From: Clostridium rhizosphaerae
Lineage (GTDB): Bacteria; Bacillota; Clostridia; Clostridiales; Clostridiaceae
Length of the DNA: 64,000 nt
Direction of reading: 5' to 3'
Assembly (NCBI RefSeq): GCF_016765585.1
Contig: NZ_JAESWC010000002.1
Location: 868,001 to 932,000 of the forward strand
Positions 53,151-64,000 of the stretch are shown one piece after another (the stretch's first letter is position 1; each line of letters begins with the position of its first letter). Under the pieces are notes generated by a model. The model had not been told where the DNA came from. It searched no databases and was given only the letters and a program-made list of their open reading frames with translations. The position numbers and the translations under genes are program-made.

Positions 53151-53281
53151 GTTTTACCCCCGCCAATAATCATAGTTATTATTATGCTTTCCAGACGGTT
53201 TTTAGTAACTAAAAAAGAATTTATTTAAAGCCTGATGTCTAATTTTAACCTTAAGCAAAGCTTTTTATCATTCTTATTTAG

Positions 53282-54784
<1,503 letters not shown>

Positions 54785-54791
54785 ACAATAG

Positions 54792-54824
54792 AAAACACCT
54801 TCCCGTGATTTAGAGAGGTGTTTT
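54792..54824. terminator. Shared terminator of the convergent GH1 and kinase genes
   Basis: AAAACACCT/AGGTGTTTT stem with A- and T-rich flanks. Confidence 0.75.
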
Positions 54825-54829
54825 AATAT

Positions 54830-56344
54830 TTACTCATATATATCTGAAAACTCTATCTCTATTTTTTCTACATTTTGCTTTACATCTATGAAAGCTCCGT
54901 CCTGTACTTCTGCATTTTTATCTACTGTTCTCTTTGGAAGTTCAATAGTAAACTTGCTCCCCTTTCCTTCTTCACTTACAAGGCTTATAGTACCTCCATG
55001 CAAATCTACCAACGACTTAACAAGGGAAAGTCCGATGCCGCTTCCTTCTTGATTTCTTGAAATGCTTCTATCCACCTGGACAAATCTTTCAAAAATAGAC
55101 TGCCTCATATTTTCAGGTATTCCTATTCCAGTATCCTTTACAACTATGCTTATGCTGTCAGCTTTCTCGTATATATTTACAAAAATACTTCCGCCTTTAG
55201 GAGTAAATTTAACTGCATTGGACAATAGATTCAACATTATTCTTTCTATTTTATCAGGATCGCAGGCGATAGTTAATTCTTCAATTTCCGTATCAAATAC
55301 TAAGATTAAATCTCTTTGCTCTGCAAAGGCTGCAACAGATAAGGTTATATCTTCAACTACTTTTATAATATCGGAGTTTTCTAAGTTTACCTGAAAATAC
55401 CCCGCATCTATTTTTGTAATATCAATTAAATTTGCAACCAGCCGTATTAGTCTGTAGCAGTTTTGTTTGATAAGCTTAGAATACTTTTTTATGTCTTCTT
55501 TGCCATAATTACGTATCTCACCGTTTATTGTCAAATCAATCATCTGTTCAGCAGAAAAAATAACATTAAGAGGTGTTCTAAGTTCATGTGATATGTTTGC
55601 AAAAAAGGCAGCTCTGAGCTTTTCATATTCCATGGTTTCATTTAATTCTTTTGTACGCTGCTTTAACAGCTTATCAAGTTCTTTGTTTTTATCGAGTATT
55701 AATTTATTGTTTATGAAGTCGGTTGCAAAAGAGCAGTAATTAATATTAGAAACTTTTAGTGCCATAATAATAAGAAACGTAATCAGCAGTGCATTGCGAA
55801 TAGAATGGTAAATGTCAGCTCCAAGCACAACGCATCCGATAATGTAAATCATATATGAAATAATATAAACAAAATACCTTTCTTTTTTATCAAGAAAAAT
55901 TACAAATGTTATATAAAACATTATTATTAGATACGGAAAAGGCAATCTGTCAATATTTCTATTTTGGATTGATATTATGGCACAAAAGGCTAATAGGAAA
56001 AAGCATATAATTCTGTGCATCCATTTACAAAGCTTAATATTTGATGCTATATCATTTCTCACAAAGAATAGTGCAGCTAAAAAAGCAAAAGGAGCTATCA
56101 AAAGTGCCATATGCAAATAGAAAAAATAGCAATATATATTCCTGTCAATATTCCAAAACTTTGATATAAAGCGCATTCCAGGCAAAAAAGTACCAATGAG
56201 CAAAAACATAAAACTAAGAACAGCTTCTTTTTGCAGATTACTTTTAAGAAGCTGCAGCTGTAATTCTTCCTTATACTCTATCGGTATCTTCTTTATTTCA
56301 CTATTTTTAGAATTTAATTTAATTAATGGTACATTTCCAAACAT
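54830..56344 (-). CDS. Orphan membrane sensor histidine kinase
   Basis: A 504-residue kinase. Residues 30-215 hold six to seven hydrophobic helices without a large external loop, so it senses at or in the membrane. A short coiled linker follows (LDKLLKQRTKELNETMEYEKL). HisKA is FFANISHELRTPLNVIFSAEQM with the phospho-histidine, and HATPase blocks are LLSNAVKFTPKGG, VKDTGIGIP and GSGIGLSLVKSLV. No response regulator is adjacent; the nearest genes are a convergent glycosidase and a helicase. Confidence 0.9.
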   Translation of the reverse strand: MFGNVPLIKLNSKNSEIKKIPIEYKEELQLQLLKSNLQKEAVLSFMFLLIGTFLPGMRFISKFWNIDRNIYCYFFYLHMALLIAPFAFLAALFFVRNDIASNIKLCKWMHRIICFFLLAFCAIISIQNRNIDRLPFPYLIIMFYITFVIFLDKKERYFVYIISYMIYIIGCVVLGADIYHSIRNALLITFLIIMALKVSNINYCSFATDFINNKLILDKNKELDKLLKQRTKELNETMEYEKLRAAFFANISHELRTPLNVIFSAEQMIDLTINGEIRNYGKEDIKKYSKLIKQNCYRLIRLVANLIDITKIDAGYFQVNLENSDIIKVVEDITLSVAAFAEQRDLILVFDTEIEELTIACDPDKIERIMLNLLSNAVKFTPKGGSIFVNIYEKADSISIVVKDTGIGIPENMRQSIFERFVQVDRSISRNQEGSGIGLSLVKSLVDLHGGTISLVSEEGKGSKFTIELPKRTVDKNAEVQDGAFIDVKQNVEKIEIEFSDIYE

Positions 56345-56596
56345 TAAATCACCATCTTTAAAGTAATATGATAATTATATATAAACAATACAAACATCAA
56401 ATCTTTACTGACTTTATTGTCTGTAAATTTATAGTTGAATCCTTTTATCTAAATATTTCGATAATAATAACAAAAATCCTCTATAATTTCATATATACTT
56501 TAAATTTTTTACAATACTAGCATTTTCTTAGCAAAATCAAGTCATATTTTTATAAAATTCTTATTTTATCAATATAGATTCGCTGGTTGAAAATAT

Positions 56597-59548
56597 TTAG
56601 TCCCTAATAAAAAGCTGAGCCAATTGTTCTTTAGTCAGACTGTTCATCAAACCGCTGTTTTCAAGGCTCTCTGTTAAGACTTTGTCGATAAGTTCCTTTT
56701 TATCTTCCTGAAGCTTTACGATTTTTTCTTCTATAGTTCCTCTTGCGACAAGCTTAATTACCTCTACCAAGTTTTTTTGTCCAATTCTATGAGCTCTATC
56801 CGATGCCTGAGCTTCTACAGCTGGATTCCACCACGGATCAAAATGAATTACTAAATTTGCCGAAGTCAAATTTAAACCAGTACCCCCGGCTTTTAAGGAA
56901 ATTAGAAATACATTAATATCTTTACTGCTGTTAAAATCCTTAACCCGCTGTATTCTGTCCTTAGGTTTGGTTTTTCCATCTATATAAAAGAATTCAATAC
57001 CTTCTTCCTTTAAACTTTCACCCAATTTATCTAAAACTGAAGTGAATTGAGAGAATAAAAGCACTTTCCCCTCAGATTCGATATGGTCCTTAATAAGCTC
57101 TATTGCCATTTCTAATTTTCCGCTTCCTCCTTCATAATCTTCTATTATTAGAGAAGGATCAAGGCAAAGCTGCCTAAGCTTTGTTAAATAGGAGAATATC
57201 TCGATTTTGCTGTCTGAATTCTTAACAAGTTCTCTTACACTTTTAATGTATGTGCTGTAAACAGCCTTTTGAGCGGCCGTCATTTCAATTAAAAGCTTCT
57301 TTTCTATCTTGTCTGGAAGCTCTTTTATTACTTCTTTTTTAGTTCTTCTTAACACAAATGGCTTTATTAAAAGTTTGAGGCTTTCCAAATTGTCCTGATA
57401 CTTTAAAATAAATTTTTCTTCAAATCTTTGCTTTGAATACAAATATCCAGGCATTATAAAATCGAATATGGACCAAAGCTCTGCAAGGTTGTTTTCCATA
57501 GGAGTTCCTGTTAGTGCAAATTTTGTCTTAGCCTTGATTTCCTTTACAACCTGGGTATTTTGCGCTGAGGCATTTTTTATGTTTTGAGCCTCATCAATAA
57601 TGAAAAAATCAAAAACAAAACCCTTATAAAAATCTATATCCATTCGAAGAGTTCCATAAGTAGTTAAGATGACATCATATTCATTTATGTCTTCTGCTGA
57701 TTCTGTTCTTTCTGAGCCATGCATTATTAAAACTTTAAGGCCTTTAGCAAATTTCTCTATCTCCTCTTTCCAGTTGAATATAAGTGAGGTTGGACAGACT
57801 ATAAGAAACTTCTTATCTTCTTCAGACAAAATAAAGGCTATAGTTTGGATTGTTTTTCCAAGCCCCATCTCATCTGCAAGTATACCTCCAAAGCCTAACT
57901 CACTTAAAGTCTTAAGCCATTTAAATCCTTTAATCTGATATTCTCTAAGAGTACCATTGAAATTTTTAGGAAAATCTATTTCTATGCTGTTTAAATTATT
58001 TAGCATGCTTTCTATTTTCTCCAGAGCCTCAAAACCATTTATGAAATCTAATCCTTTATTATGTATGGCCTCTAATAAGTATAAAGCTTTATCTCTTGTT
58101 AGCTCAGTTTCTCCTTGCTCTACAGCTTTATTTATATCTAAAACGTCAAACAAATTGAAAAAACTTCTTACTCCATCATCTTCAAAATCTATAAAATCAT
58201 TGTTTTTTGTTTTATAAAATTTTGCTTTTGCCTCATATTTTTCAAAGGCACTTCTAAGTTCAGCTCTTTCAATATTTCCAATACTGTAAGAAAAGTTATA
58301 AAAGTCTTCCTGCTCATATAAGTCTGCTTTAATTGAGGATGAACCATATATTTGTCTTTCTTTAAGACCTTTGCCTAAAACAACTTTTCCTAAAGAATGT
58401 ATAGTACTTGTTCTTCCTGCTAAAATATTAAATAGCTCTTCATCTGTACCTGTAAACATGAACCTTTTTTTACTTATTACAAAGCTATATTTTTCAATTT
58501 CCATAAGGAGTCTTTCTTCTCTCTTAAAATCTCTTATAGAGCTGTCTGTCCCCTTTATTTCGTCCAGAATATTAATTTTCCTGATGCCGTAGTTTAGAAA
58601 TATATCAGCATAAACTTTTCCTTTTTCTTCGTATACAAAGAATTCTATTTTTAAAAGCTTAGCTGCAAAATTTTTTAGGTTCTCAGCAATATTGATGTTT
58701 TTTGTAATTTTATTTAAAAGAAAAATGAGCTTATTGTAGTTATCTATATCTTTTTTATAAGCAATTGCACCATTGCTCTTTAATTTTTCATATAGCGGCA
58801 TATAGCTGTCAATCTGTTTTTTTGAGGGAAGATATAGCTCGTTTTTATAGTAAAAAACATCATTACTTGAATTTAGGTAAATAGGCAGCTTTTTGTGAGT
58901 AGTTAAAATTATGCGTCCGCTATCCTCTTTTAAATTGAAAGTTACAGGGATATCCTTATGAAAAATAGGAGTTGTAAATTCTATATAATCATATTTAAAT
59001 TTAATTTTATCTGTTTTAATACTTTCTAAGAAGGTTCTAAGCTCGCTGGGCTGAAGTATTCGTTTTTCGCTTCCATACCCCTCTAGCACTTCATAATATT
59101 CAGAGTCTTTATCAGTTTTTCGTGTAAGCTTTAAACCTCCAGTGTTATCTATTTTTTTCTCTTCACTTGAAGCTTTACTTTCTGCCTCTTCACTTATGTC
59201 ATCCTTGCCCTTTGAAAGCAGGTTGAAAAATTTATAGGCTGAAGCAGTTAGATGGCTGCACATAAATGTATAGCCCTTTAAGGAAAATTCTTTAAATTCG
59301 TCGCAGCTGCATTCAATACTTTCTAGCTTTTTCTTTTGAAGATTTATTTTAATATGAGTATTAAGCTCCCTACGAGTACTTTCATCTTTAACTCTTCCGT
59401 ATATGTGATAGATATTATCTATTTTTCTGCCCTTAAAATAAGTAACCAATCCCTTTTTAAAAGCATTCTCTCCTTCTCTTTTCATAGCACTTGAAGCAGA
59501 TTTCAGCACTATAGATTTTAATTCTATAAGATTCATTTTAGAATCCAT
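56597..59548 (-). CDS. SWIM zinc-finger SNF2-type helicase
   Basis: A 983-residue protein. N-terminal SWIM domain (C80-x-C82...C97-x-H99), a middle region found in bacterial SNF2 proteins (the 'SNF2 associated' segment), then the ATPase. The ATPase has ADEMGLGKTIQT (Walker A, near residue 561), DEAQ box IIDEAQNIKNA, ALTGTPMENNLAELWSIFDF, and the helicase C-terminal block LISLKAGGTGLNLTSAN with DRAHRIGQ. Likely a DNA translocase that moves proteins off DNA. It starts directly after the ybaK stop, whose 3' end supplies the AGGAGG. Such genes are a normal chromosomal feature of Clostridia. Confidence 0.9.
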   Translation of the reverse strand: MDSKMNLIELKSIVLKSASSAMKREGENAFKKGLVTYFKGRKIDNIYHIYGRVKDESTRRELNTHIKINLQKKKLESIECSCDEFKEFSLKGYTFMCSHLTASAYKFFNLLSKGKDDISEEAESKASSEEKKIDNTGGLKLTRKTDKDSEYYEVLEGYGSEKRILQPSELRTFLESIKTDKIKFKYDYIEFTTPIFHKDIPVTFNLKEDSGRIILTTHKKLPIYLNSSNDVFYYKNELYLPSKKQIDSYMPLYEKLKSNGAIAYKKDIDNYNKLIFLLNKITKNINIAENLKNFAAKLLKIEFFVYEEKGKVYADIFLNYGIRKINILDEIKGTDSSIRDFKREERLLMEIEKYSFVISKKRFMFTGTDEELFNILAGRTSTIHSLGKVVLGKGLKERQIYGSSSIKADLYEQEDFYNFSYSIGNIERAELRSAFEKYEAKAKFYKTKNNDFIDFEDDGVRSFFNLFDVLDINKAVEQGETELTRDKALYLLEAIHNKGLDFINGFEALEKIESMLNNLNSIEIDFPKNFNGTLREYQIKGFKWLKTLSELGFGGILADEMGLGKTIQTIAFILSEEDKKFLIVCPTSLIFNWKEEIEKFAKGLKVLIMHGSERTESAEDINEYDVILTTYGTLRMDIDFYKGFVFDFFIIDEAQNIKNASAQNTQVVKEIKAKTKFALTGTPMENNLAELWSIFDFIMPGYLYSKQRFEEKFILKYQDNLESLKLLIKPFVLRRTKKEVIKELPDKIEKKLLIEMTAAQKAVYSTYIKSVRELVKNSDSKIEIFSYLTKLRQLCLDPSLIIEDYEGGSGKLEMAIELIKDHIESEGKVLLFSQFTSVLDKLGESLKEEGIEFFYIDGKTKPKDRIQRVKDFNSSKDINVFLISLKAGGTGLNLTSANLVIHFDPWWNPAVEAQASDRAHRIGQKNLVEVIKLVARGTIEEKIVKLQEDKKELIDKVLTESLENSGLMNSLTKEQLAQLFIRD

Positions 59549-59549
59549 A

Positions 59550-60050
59550 TTATATTCCTCCTGTTAGAGGCTGCTTAATAACAACATCTTCTATGCTGCA
59601 GCCTATAAGCTCCTTTAAGTCACTTGGAGGTAATTCAATTTGATGTCCTATTTTGCCCGCACTGATAATAAAAGTACTTAATTCTTGGCAGGATCTATCA
59701 AGAACAGTCTTATATTCTTTTTTCATTCCTATTGGAGAACAACCGCCTCGAATATAGCCTGTAACTTTATTTATATCTGAAACCTTTATCATTTCAACTG
59801 CCTTTTCTCCTACAGCTTTGGCAGCAGCTTTTAAATCCAGTTCTTTAGCTACGGGAATAACAAAAACATAGTATTCTCTACTTGTGCCTTGAGTCACAAG
59901 AGTTTTATAAACCTGCTCTGCGGGTTTTCCTATTTTATTTGCAACTGAAACTCCATCAATCAATCCATCACCTATATCATAATTATATGTATTATATGAG
60001 ATTCCTGACTTATCAAGAATTCTCATAGCATTTGTCTTTACGTTACTCAA
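59550..60050 (-). CDS. ybaK: YbaK/EbsC Cys-tRNA(Pro) deacylase
   Basis: A 166-residue YbaK: TNAMRILDKSGISYNTYNYD, AEQVYKTLVTQG (the catalytic lysine of this family lies in VYKTL), GKKAVE-type helix, VTGYIRGGCSPIGMKK and the final SAGKIGHQIELPPSDL. It clears cysteine mis-charged on tRNA-Pro. The start is a TTG at 60050, 4 bases after GAGGATAA. It sits in an operon with the SNF2 helicase. Confidence 0.92.
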   Translation of the reverse strand: MSNVKTNAMRILDKSGISYNTYNYDIGDGLIDGVSVANKIGKPAEQVYKTLVTQGTSREYYVFVIPVAKELDLKAAAKAVGEKAVEMIKVSDINKVTGYIRGGCSPIGMKKEYKTVLDRSCQELSTFIISAGKIGHQIELPPSDLKELIGCSIEDVVIKQPLTGGI

Positions 60051-60133
60051 CTTTATCCTCCTCTAAACGGGAATCACTAAAAAATTAAACACTAGGCTGT
60101 CTATTCTCGCCTGATTCCGCTGGCTAACTCTTA

Positions 60134-60874
60134 TTAGAAGTACCTATCTTCCATCTTTTCTTTATTATATTTTATAAATCTTAGCTGAAATTTTTCAATC
60201 CAGCCCTTTTTGTTTTTTAAAGAAATATACCCTATTACTGACATAGTTAATGAGCCTAATGTATCAACAATAAGATCCTTCATTGTATCCAGCAAAGCAG
60301 CCTTTCCAATCAGCGCTTTACCGCTTTCAAGAGCATATTTTTGCATATTTGTATTGAAAATAAAGTCCACTGAGAACTCATATATCTCCCATATGGTACC
60401 AAGAGTTACTGCAAAGCAAAAGGTAAACCAAGCTACAAAAGCAGGGCTCAAATTCATCGGAACCGTATCTGCTTTATTTAGAATAGTTATGAAGGAAAAA
60501 CCAAGGGCTCCAAGCATTGCTCCACTACAAGTATGCAGTATTGTATCGAAGTTTTTGACCCTGTAATAAAAGGAATGTACTTCACCTAAATATATTGCCG
60601 AGTAAAGAAAAAGCGCATATACTATAACCATTTTTGATGGTATATAAAGATGCAAGCGTTTTTTCAGCATACTCGGAAGAAATAAAGCAACAGCTCCCAA
60701 TATGCACTGCAGAAGCATTATTACATAATCTCCTTTTACACGAACCGATACATTATTATTCGGTGCTGCTACAGGTGATAATACTATTTTAACTGTAACA
60801 TATATAGCCGATAGTACAAAAGTAATAAACACAATGATAACTAAAAGTCTACTGTTAAATATTTTCTTTTTCAT
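60134..60874 (-). CDS. YjdF/DUF2238-like membrane protein
   Basis: A 246-residue protein with six hydrophobic segments. Conserved charged residues inside the membrane part are typical of the DUF2238/YjdF family: AIYLGEVHSFYYRVKNFDTILHTCSGAMLGALG (H and D), GTIWEIYEFSVDFIF, and DTMKDLIVDTLGSL. The start at 60874 follows GAGGGTTAAT; the in-frame ATG at 60931 lies within the probable -10 of the promoter. Function unknown; metal or lipid roles have been guessed for relatives. Confidence 0.78.
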   Translation of the reverse strand: MKKKIFNSRLLVIIVFITFVLSAIYVTVKIVLSPVAAPNNNVSVRVKGDYVIMLLQCILGAVALFLPSMLKKRLHLYIPSKMVIVYALFLYSAIYLGEVHSFYYRVKNFDTILHTCSGAMLGALGFSFITILNKADTVPMNLSPAFVAWFTFCFAVTLGTIWEIYEFSVDFIFNTNMQKYALESGKALIGKAALLDTMKDLIVDTLGSLTMSVIGYISLKNKKGWIEKFQLRFIKYNKEKMEDRYF

Positions 60875-61124
60875 ATTAACCCTCATTCCCCTATTTCTGT
60901 GTGATAGTATAATATGCATTATACCCTTCAAAGATGTTTAGTAAATTTCTTATCCGTACTATATACAAAGTAATAAAATTCTTAAATTAATACGGTCATA
61001 AAATATCCAAACTTCAAGGATTTTATGACATCACTAATGTATTAGAACTTTCGCATTGTATATATCTTAAATAATGATAATATATAAAATATAGCACAAA
61101 ATTACTAATTATGGAGGCCTACCT

Positions 61125-62201
61125 ATGGACTTAAAAGAAAAACTTAAAACTCTACCAAAATCACCTGGAGTTTATTTGATGAAGGACTCCTCAGGCAGCA
61201 TACTTTATGTAGGAAAGTCTAAAAACTTAAAAAGCAGAGTAAGTTCTTATTTTCACAGTTCAAAGGCTCATAGTCCAAAGGTTGTTAAGCTTACAAAGCA
61301 TTTAAAGGATTTTGATTTCATACTTACTGATACAGAGTTTGAAGCCTTTCTGCTAGAATGTAAATTAATTAAGGATCTAAAGCCTATTTATAATAGAATG
61401 ATGAAAAATCCTTTATCTTACACCTATATAGAAATCAGCAGGGATTATTTAAATATTGGACTATGCAGTGAAAAAAAAGATACTGCAAGCAATTACTATT
61501 TCGGCCCCTATGGAAGCAAGAGTACAGTTGAAAATGCTCTAGAAGGAATAAAGGAAACCTGCAAAATCAAATGCAGCGGCAGCTTTAAAAGTACTTCTCC
61601 CTGCCTTAATTATTCACTTGGAAAATGCATGGGTATTTGCTTTGATGCTTCTGCCAAACTTAAGTATCCTGCTGTAATTAAAGAAATATCAGAGCTTCTT
61701 TTGGGAGATAACAAAAATATAATCAATAAAATGGAGCTTAATATGAATTCAGCAGCACAAAACTTAGAATTTGATACAGCTATAAAATATAGAGATTATA
61801 TTACTGCGGTCAATAGCTTGATAAACAGAGAAAAAATTCTAGAGTTTGTCAAAGAAAATGAGAATATAGCTGTAGTTGAATTTCTTGATGAGAGTAATAT
61901 AAAATTCTTTCTTATAAGCGGCATTTCTATTATATATAAGGAAAAGTTCAGCCTTGATGACTGCAAGCTTAAACCACTTGCAGCTTATCTAAGCAATACT
62001 GTAATAAAGCTATTAAAAAGCAAACCTTATGATGCTTCCACAGAAATCGGCAAAAATGAAATAGATCAAACTCAAATAATATACTCCTATTTAAACAGTA
62101 AACAAAAAAGCTGCAATTATTTTTCAATCCCTGAAGCATGTATAGAAAATAATGATGAAATTAATCTCCAAATATCTATTGATAATATTATAAAAAGGTA
62201 A
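61125..62201 (+). CDS. Short UvrC-like GIY-YIG nuclease
   Basis: A 358-residue protein. The GIY-YIG domain (GVYLMKDSSGSILYVGKSKNLKSR, residues 15-38) is followed by the UvrC insert with cysteines (CKIKCSGSF, SPCLNYSLGKCMGIC) and a UVR-like helical pair near residues 205-225. Full-length UvrC (about 600) adds an RNase H-like second nuclease and HhH motifs, both absent here. It therefore resembles a Cho-type single-cut nuclease or a UvrC paralogue. ATG after TATGGAGGCCTACCT. Monocistronic, ending in a terminator. Confidence 0.82.
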   Translation: MDLKEKLKTLPKSPGVYLMKDSSGSILYVGKSKNLKSRVSSYFHSSKAHSPKVVKLTKHLKDFDFILTDTEFEAFLLECKLIKDLKPIYNRMMKNPLSYTYIEISRDYLNIGLCSEKKDTASNYYFGPYGSKSTVENALEGIKETCKIKCSGSFKSTSPCLNYSLGKCMGICFDASAKLKYPAVIKEISELLLGDNKNIINKMELNMNSAAQNLEFDTAIKYRDYITAVNSLINREKILEFVKENENIAVVEFLDESNIKFFLISGISIIYKEKFSLDDCKLKPLAAYLSNTVIKLLKSKPYDASTEIGKNEIDQTQIIYSYLNSKQKSCNYFSIPEACIENNDEINLQISIDNIIKR

Positions 62202-62226
62202 AGGGCTGCACTTAAAAACAGCCCTT
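62201..62226. terminator. Terminator after the UvrC-like gene
   Basis: AAGGGCTG/CAGCCCTT stem with loop CACTTAAAAA, between converging genes. Confidence 0.75.
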
Positions 62227-62240
62227 CATTGTTAGTATAT

Positions 62241-62690
62241 TTATTCAACTAAAGAAATAAATTCCTCATAGCCTTCTTCCCTCATCTTATCAAGAGGAAC
62301 AAATCTTAAAGCAGCAGAATTGATGCAGTATCTTAACCCGCCTTCCTCGATAGGTCCGTCATTAAAAACGTGTCCAAGATGAGAATCTCCAAACTTGCTT
62401 CTAACTTCGATTCTATGCATGTTGTGGCCAAAATCGGCTTTTTCCTTAATAAATTCTCTGCTTATAGGCTTTGTAAATGCCGGCCACCCACATCCAGAAT
62501 TATATTTGCTGCTTGAAGCAAACAGCGGCTCTCCTGATACAACATCAACATATATGCCCTTTTCAAAATGCTCGTCATAGGAGTTTCTAAAGGGCGGCTC
62601 TGTAGCATTTTCCTGTGTGACTTTATACTGAAGGTCGTTTAACTTTTCTTTAAGTTCCTTTGGATCTGGCTTGTTATAATTTTTAGGCAC
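62241..62690 (-). CDS. msrB: Peptide-methionine (R)-S-oxide reductase
   Basis: A 149-residue MsrB, reducing the R form of methionine sulfoxide in proteins. Typical blocks: [51 protein letters not shown] and [13 protein letters not shown], where the cysteine is catalytic. The two CxxC pairs of zinc-bearing MsrB enzymes are missing, as in some Bacillus forms. AGGAGTGATA precedes the ATG. No msrA fusion. Confidence 0.94.
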   Translation of the reverse strand: MPKNYNKPDPKELKEKLNDLQYKVTQENATEPPFRNSYDEHFEKGIYVDVVSGEPLFASSSKYNSGCGWPAFTKPISREFIKEKADFGHNMHRIEVRSKFGDSHLGHVFNDGPIEEGGLRYCINSAALRFVPLDKMREEGYEEFISLVE

Positions 62691-62716
62691 ATTATCACTC
62701 CTTTTTTGTGTTAAAT

Positions 62717-62751
62717 AAACCTAGAGGATACTTTCATATTCCCCTAGGTTT
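62717..62751 (-). terminator. Terminator between the ABM and msrB genes
   Basis: AAACCTAG..GG and CC..CTAGGTTT stem just after the monooxygenase stop, with T-rich sequence on the minus strand. Confidence 0.6.
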
Positions 62752-62758
62752 AACGTTT

Positions 62759-63040
62759 TTAAACTCTTACGTATAAATTTAATTCCTTATCTTCTCTAAG
62801 TTCACCAAGCTTAGGAACAATTGATGTAAAATGAGTGCTTTTATTATGCTTTTCTATTGCCTCTTTATCCTTCCATTCCTCAATGAAAGTTAATATATTG
62901 CTGTTATTTATATCTTGATTTAAATTATAGGATATGCAGCCCGCTTCTTTTCTACTTTCCTCTATAAGCTCTTTTGCAAGGTTTTTAAATTCTTCCGCTT
63001 TGCCTTCTTTTACAATATTTTTAGAGACTATAGTTATCAT
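62759..63040 (-). CDS. Antibiotic biosynthesis monooxygenase (ABM) domain protein
   Basis: A 93-residue ABM-fold protein: FKNLAKELIEESRKEAGCISYNL, ILTFIEEWKDKEAIEKHNKSTHF. Such dimeric ferredoxin-like proteins include YgiN-type quinol monooxygenases and many of unknown role. AGAAGGTAATAAA precedes the ATG. Confidence 0.9.
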   Translation of the reverse strand: MITIVSKNIVKEGKAEEFKNLAKELIEESRKEAGCISYNLNQDINNSNILTFIEEWKDKEAIEKHNKSTHFTSIVPKLGELREDKELNLYVRV

Positions 63041-63199
63041 TTTATTACCTTCTTTCTATGTGTATTATATCATATTTTTCCATTATCACTTTTTATTTTG
63101 AAACTTTTCGCCATAAAGTGTGAAAAACTTGTGAATTTTATGTTAAAATATTAAAGGCAAGTCGTATATTGTTAAAATTAGACGAAAGAAGGCTTTATT

Positions 63200-64000
63200 T
63201 TGATTAGGGATTTTGTTTATGATTTAAAAAAAGAATTTAAAGGCTACAACAGTTCTTCTTTAGTGAAGGACATGCTTTCCGGTCTTACAGTTACAGCTGT
63301 TGCTCTTCCTCTGGCTTTGGCTTTTGGGGTAAGCAGCGGTGCAACTGGTGCTTCTGGAATAATTACAGCTATTTTTGCCGGTATAGTCATTGCACTTTTA
63401 GGTGGCGCTTCTTATCAAATTTCAGGTCCAACCGGTGCTATGACTGCAGTTTTAGTGCCTATTGCAATGAAGTATGGAATGAAGGGAATTTTTATTGCAG
63501 GATTTTTATCCGGTGTTATTTTATTAATTGCAGGAATTTTTAAGATTGGTCATATTGTACATTATATTCCTGTGCCTGTAATAACAGGCTTTACGTCAGG
63601 TATTGCTGTTATTATTGCACTAGGTCAGATAGATAATTTATTTGGAACTGTTAGCAAGGGAGATAATGCTGTTAAAAAGCTTTTATCTTATTCTTATCTT
63701 GGCTTTAAGCCTAATTATACAGCACTTACTATTGGTTTGTTAGTTATTGCGATTATGATAGCCTGGCCAAAAAAATTTAATATGATTTTTCCATCTTCTC
63801 TTGCAGCTATAATAGCCGCAGTACTTGTATCTATATTATTTAAGTTAAATGTAGCTGTTGTTGGTGATATACCACGTAAGCTTATATTAGACGAAAGACT
63901 GCGTTTTTCATATCTTTCATTAGGTAATATTAAGGATTTTATTATACCTTCAATAAGCATTGCTGCACTTGGTCTTATTGAGACTCTTCTTTGCGGTTCC
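63200..64000 (+). CDS. SulP-family anion transporter, 3' truncated by window end
   Basis: From a TTG at 63200 (AGAAGG about 8 bases upstream) the frame is open to the window edge (267 codons). It reads IRDFVYDLKKEFKGYNSSSLVKDMLSGLTVTAVALPLALAF, then GGASYQISGPTGAMTAVLVPI, the SulP hallmark. Hydrophobic segments alternate throughout. The family carries sulfate, bicarbonate or other anions; the C-terminal STAS domain would lie outside the window. The TTG start is chosen because no ATG or GTG lies closer to the conserved N-terminus. Confidence 0.85.
   Translation, partial: MIRDFVYDLKKEFKGYNSSSLVKDMLSGLTVTAVALPLALAFGVSSGATGASGIITAIFAGIVIALLGGASYQISGPTGAMTAVLVPIAMKYGMKGIFIAGFLSGVILLIAGIFKIGHIVHYIPVPVITGFTSGIAVIIALGQIDNLFGTVSKGDNAVKKLLSYSYLGFKPNYTALTIGLLVIAIMIAWPKKFNMIFPSSLAAIIAAVLVSILFKLNVAVVGDIPRKLILDERLRFSYLSLGNIKDFIIPSISIAALGLIETLLCGS

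Overview
The window looks like part of a chromosome of a low-GC, anaerobic, spore-forming Firmicute close to Clostridium. The DNA is strongly AT-rich, Shine-Dalgarno sites are strong (AGGAGG type), and it carries families typical of Clostridia (DUF6179/DUF6323 pair, CD3324-type pseudogene, c-di-AMP riboswitch, TalC-type aldolase). No species can be named from the sequence alone.

Region 1 (1-18,108) is a defence island read entirely leftward from a promoter near 18,150. In transcription order it holds a PAPS-reductase-like PP-loop protein with zinc ribbons and ferredoxin-type clusters (SspD/DndC type), a DUF4007 protein (SspB type), a 1194-aa P-loop ATPase (SspC type), a cysteine desulfurase (SspA/DndA type), and then three genes that match the DNA-phosphorothioation-dependent restriction set DptF, DptG and DptH. 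Genes overlap or sit a few bases apart. The first four would put sulfur into the DNA backbone; the last three would attack DNA lacking it. After DptH, in the same operon, comes a second DUF4007-like gene plus a second SspC-like ATPase, the latter cut by the window edge. This duplicated B/C pair behind an Ssp+Dpt combination is the most interesting item in the window.

Region 2 (18.1-39 kb) is a patchwork of small accessory modules: a secreted metallo-beta-lactamase-fold lipoprotein with DUF3006, a YcaQ-like DNA glycosylase, and regulator/effector pairs with visible operators (TetR/MFS, MarR/SDR, Rrf2/methyltransferase). It also holds an M23 peptidase, DUF6323/DUF6179, a c-di-AMP riboswitch driving a secreted protein, lgt, and many gene remnants (MATE pump, CD3324 gene, metallo-beta-lactamase tail, flavodoxin head). 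A recurring short element lies downstream of five leftward genes, and in one copy it is joined to the 3' end of a tRNA-Ser.

Region 3 (39-64 kb) is more ordinary: an exported FAD fumarate-reductase-like lipoprotein, PadR/DUF2812, an S41 peptidase, a serpin lipoprotein, a nucleoside/deoxyribose catabolism cluster (udp, deoB, a YczE-like membrane protein, deoD, fsa) with a divergent GntR regulator, a family 1 glycosidase, an orphan histidine kinase, a SWIM-SNF2 helicase, ybaK, a short UvrC-like nuclease, msrB and the start of a SulP transporter. No CRISPR array, rRNA gene, transposase or complete tRNA was seen.
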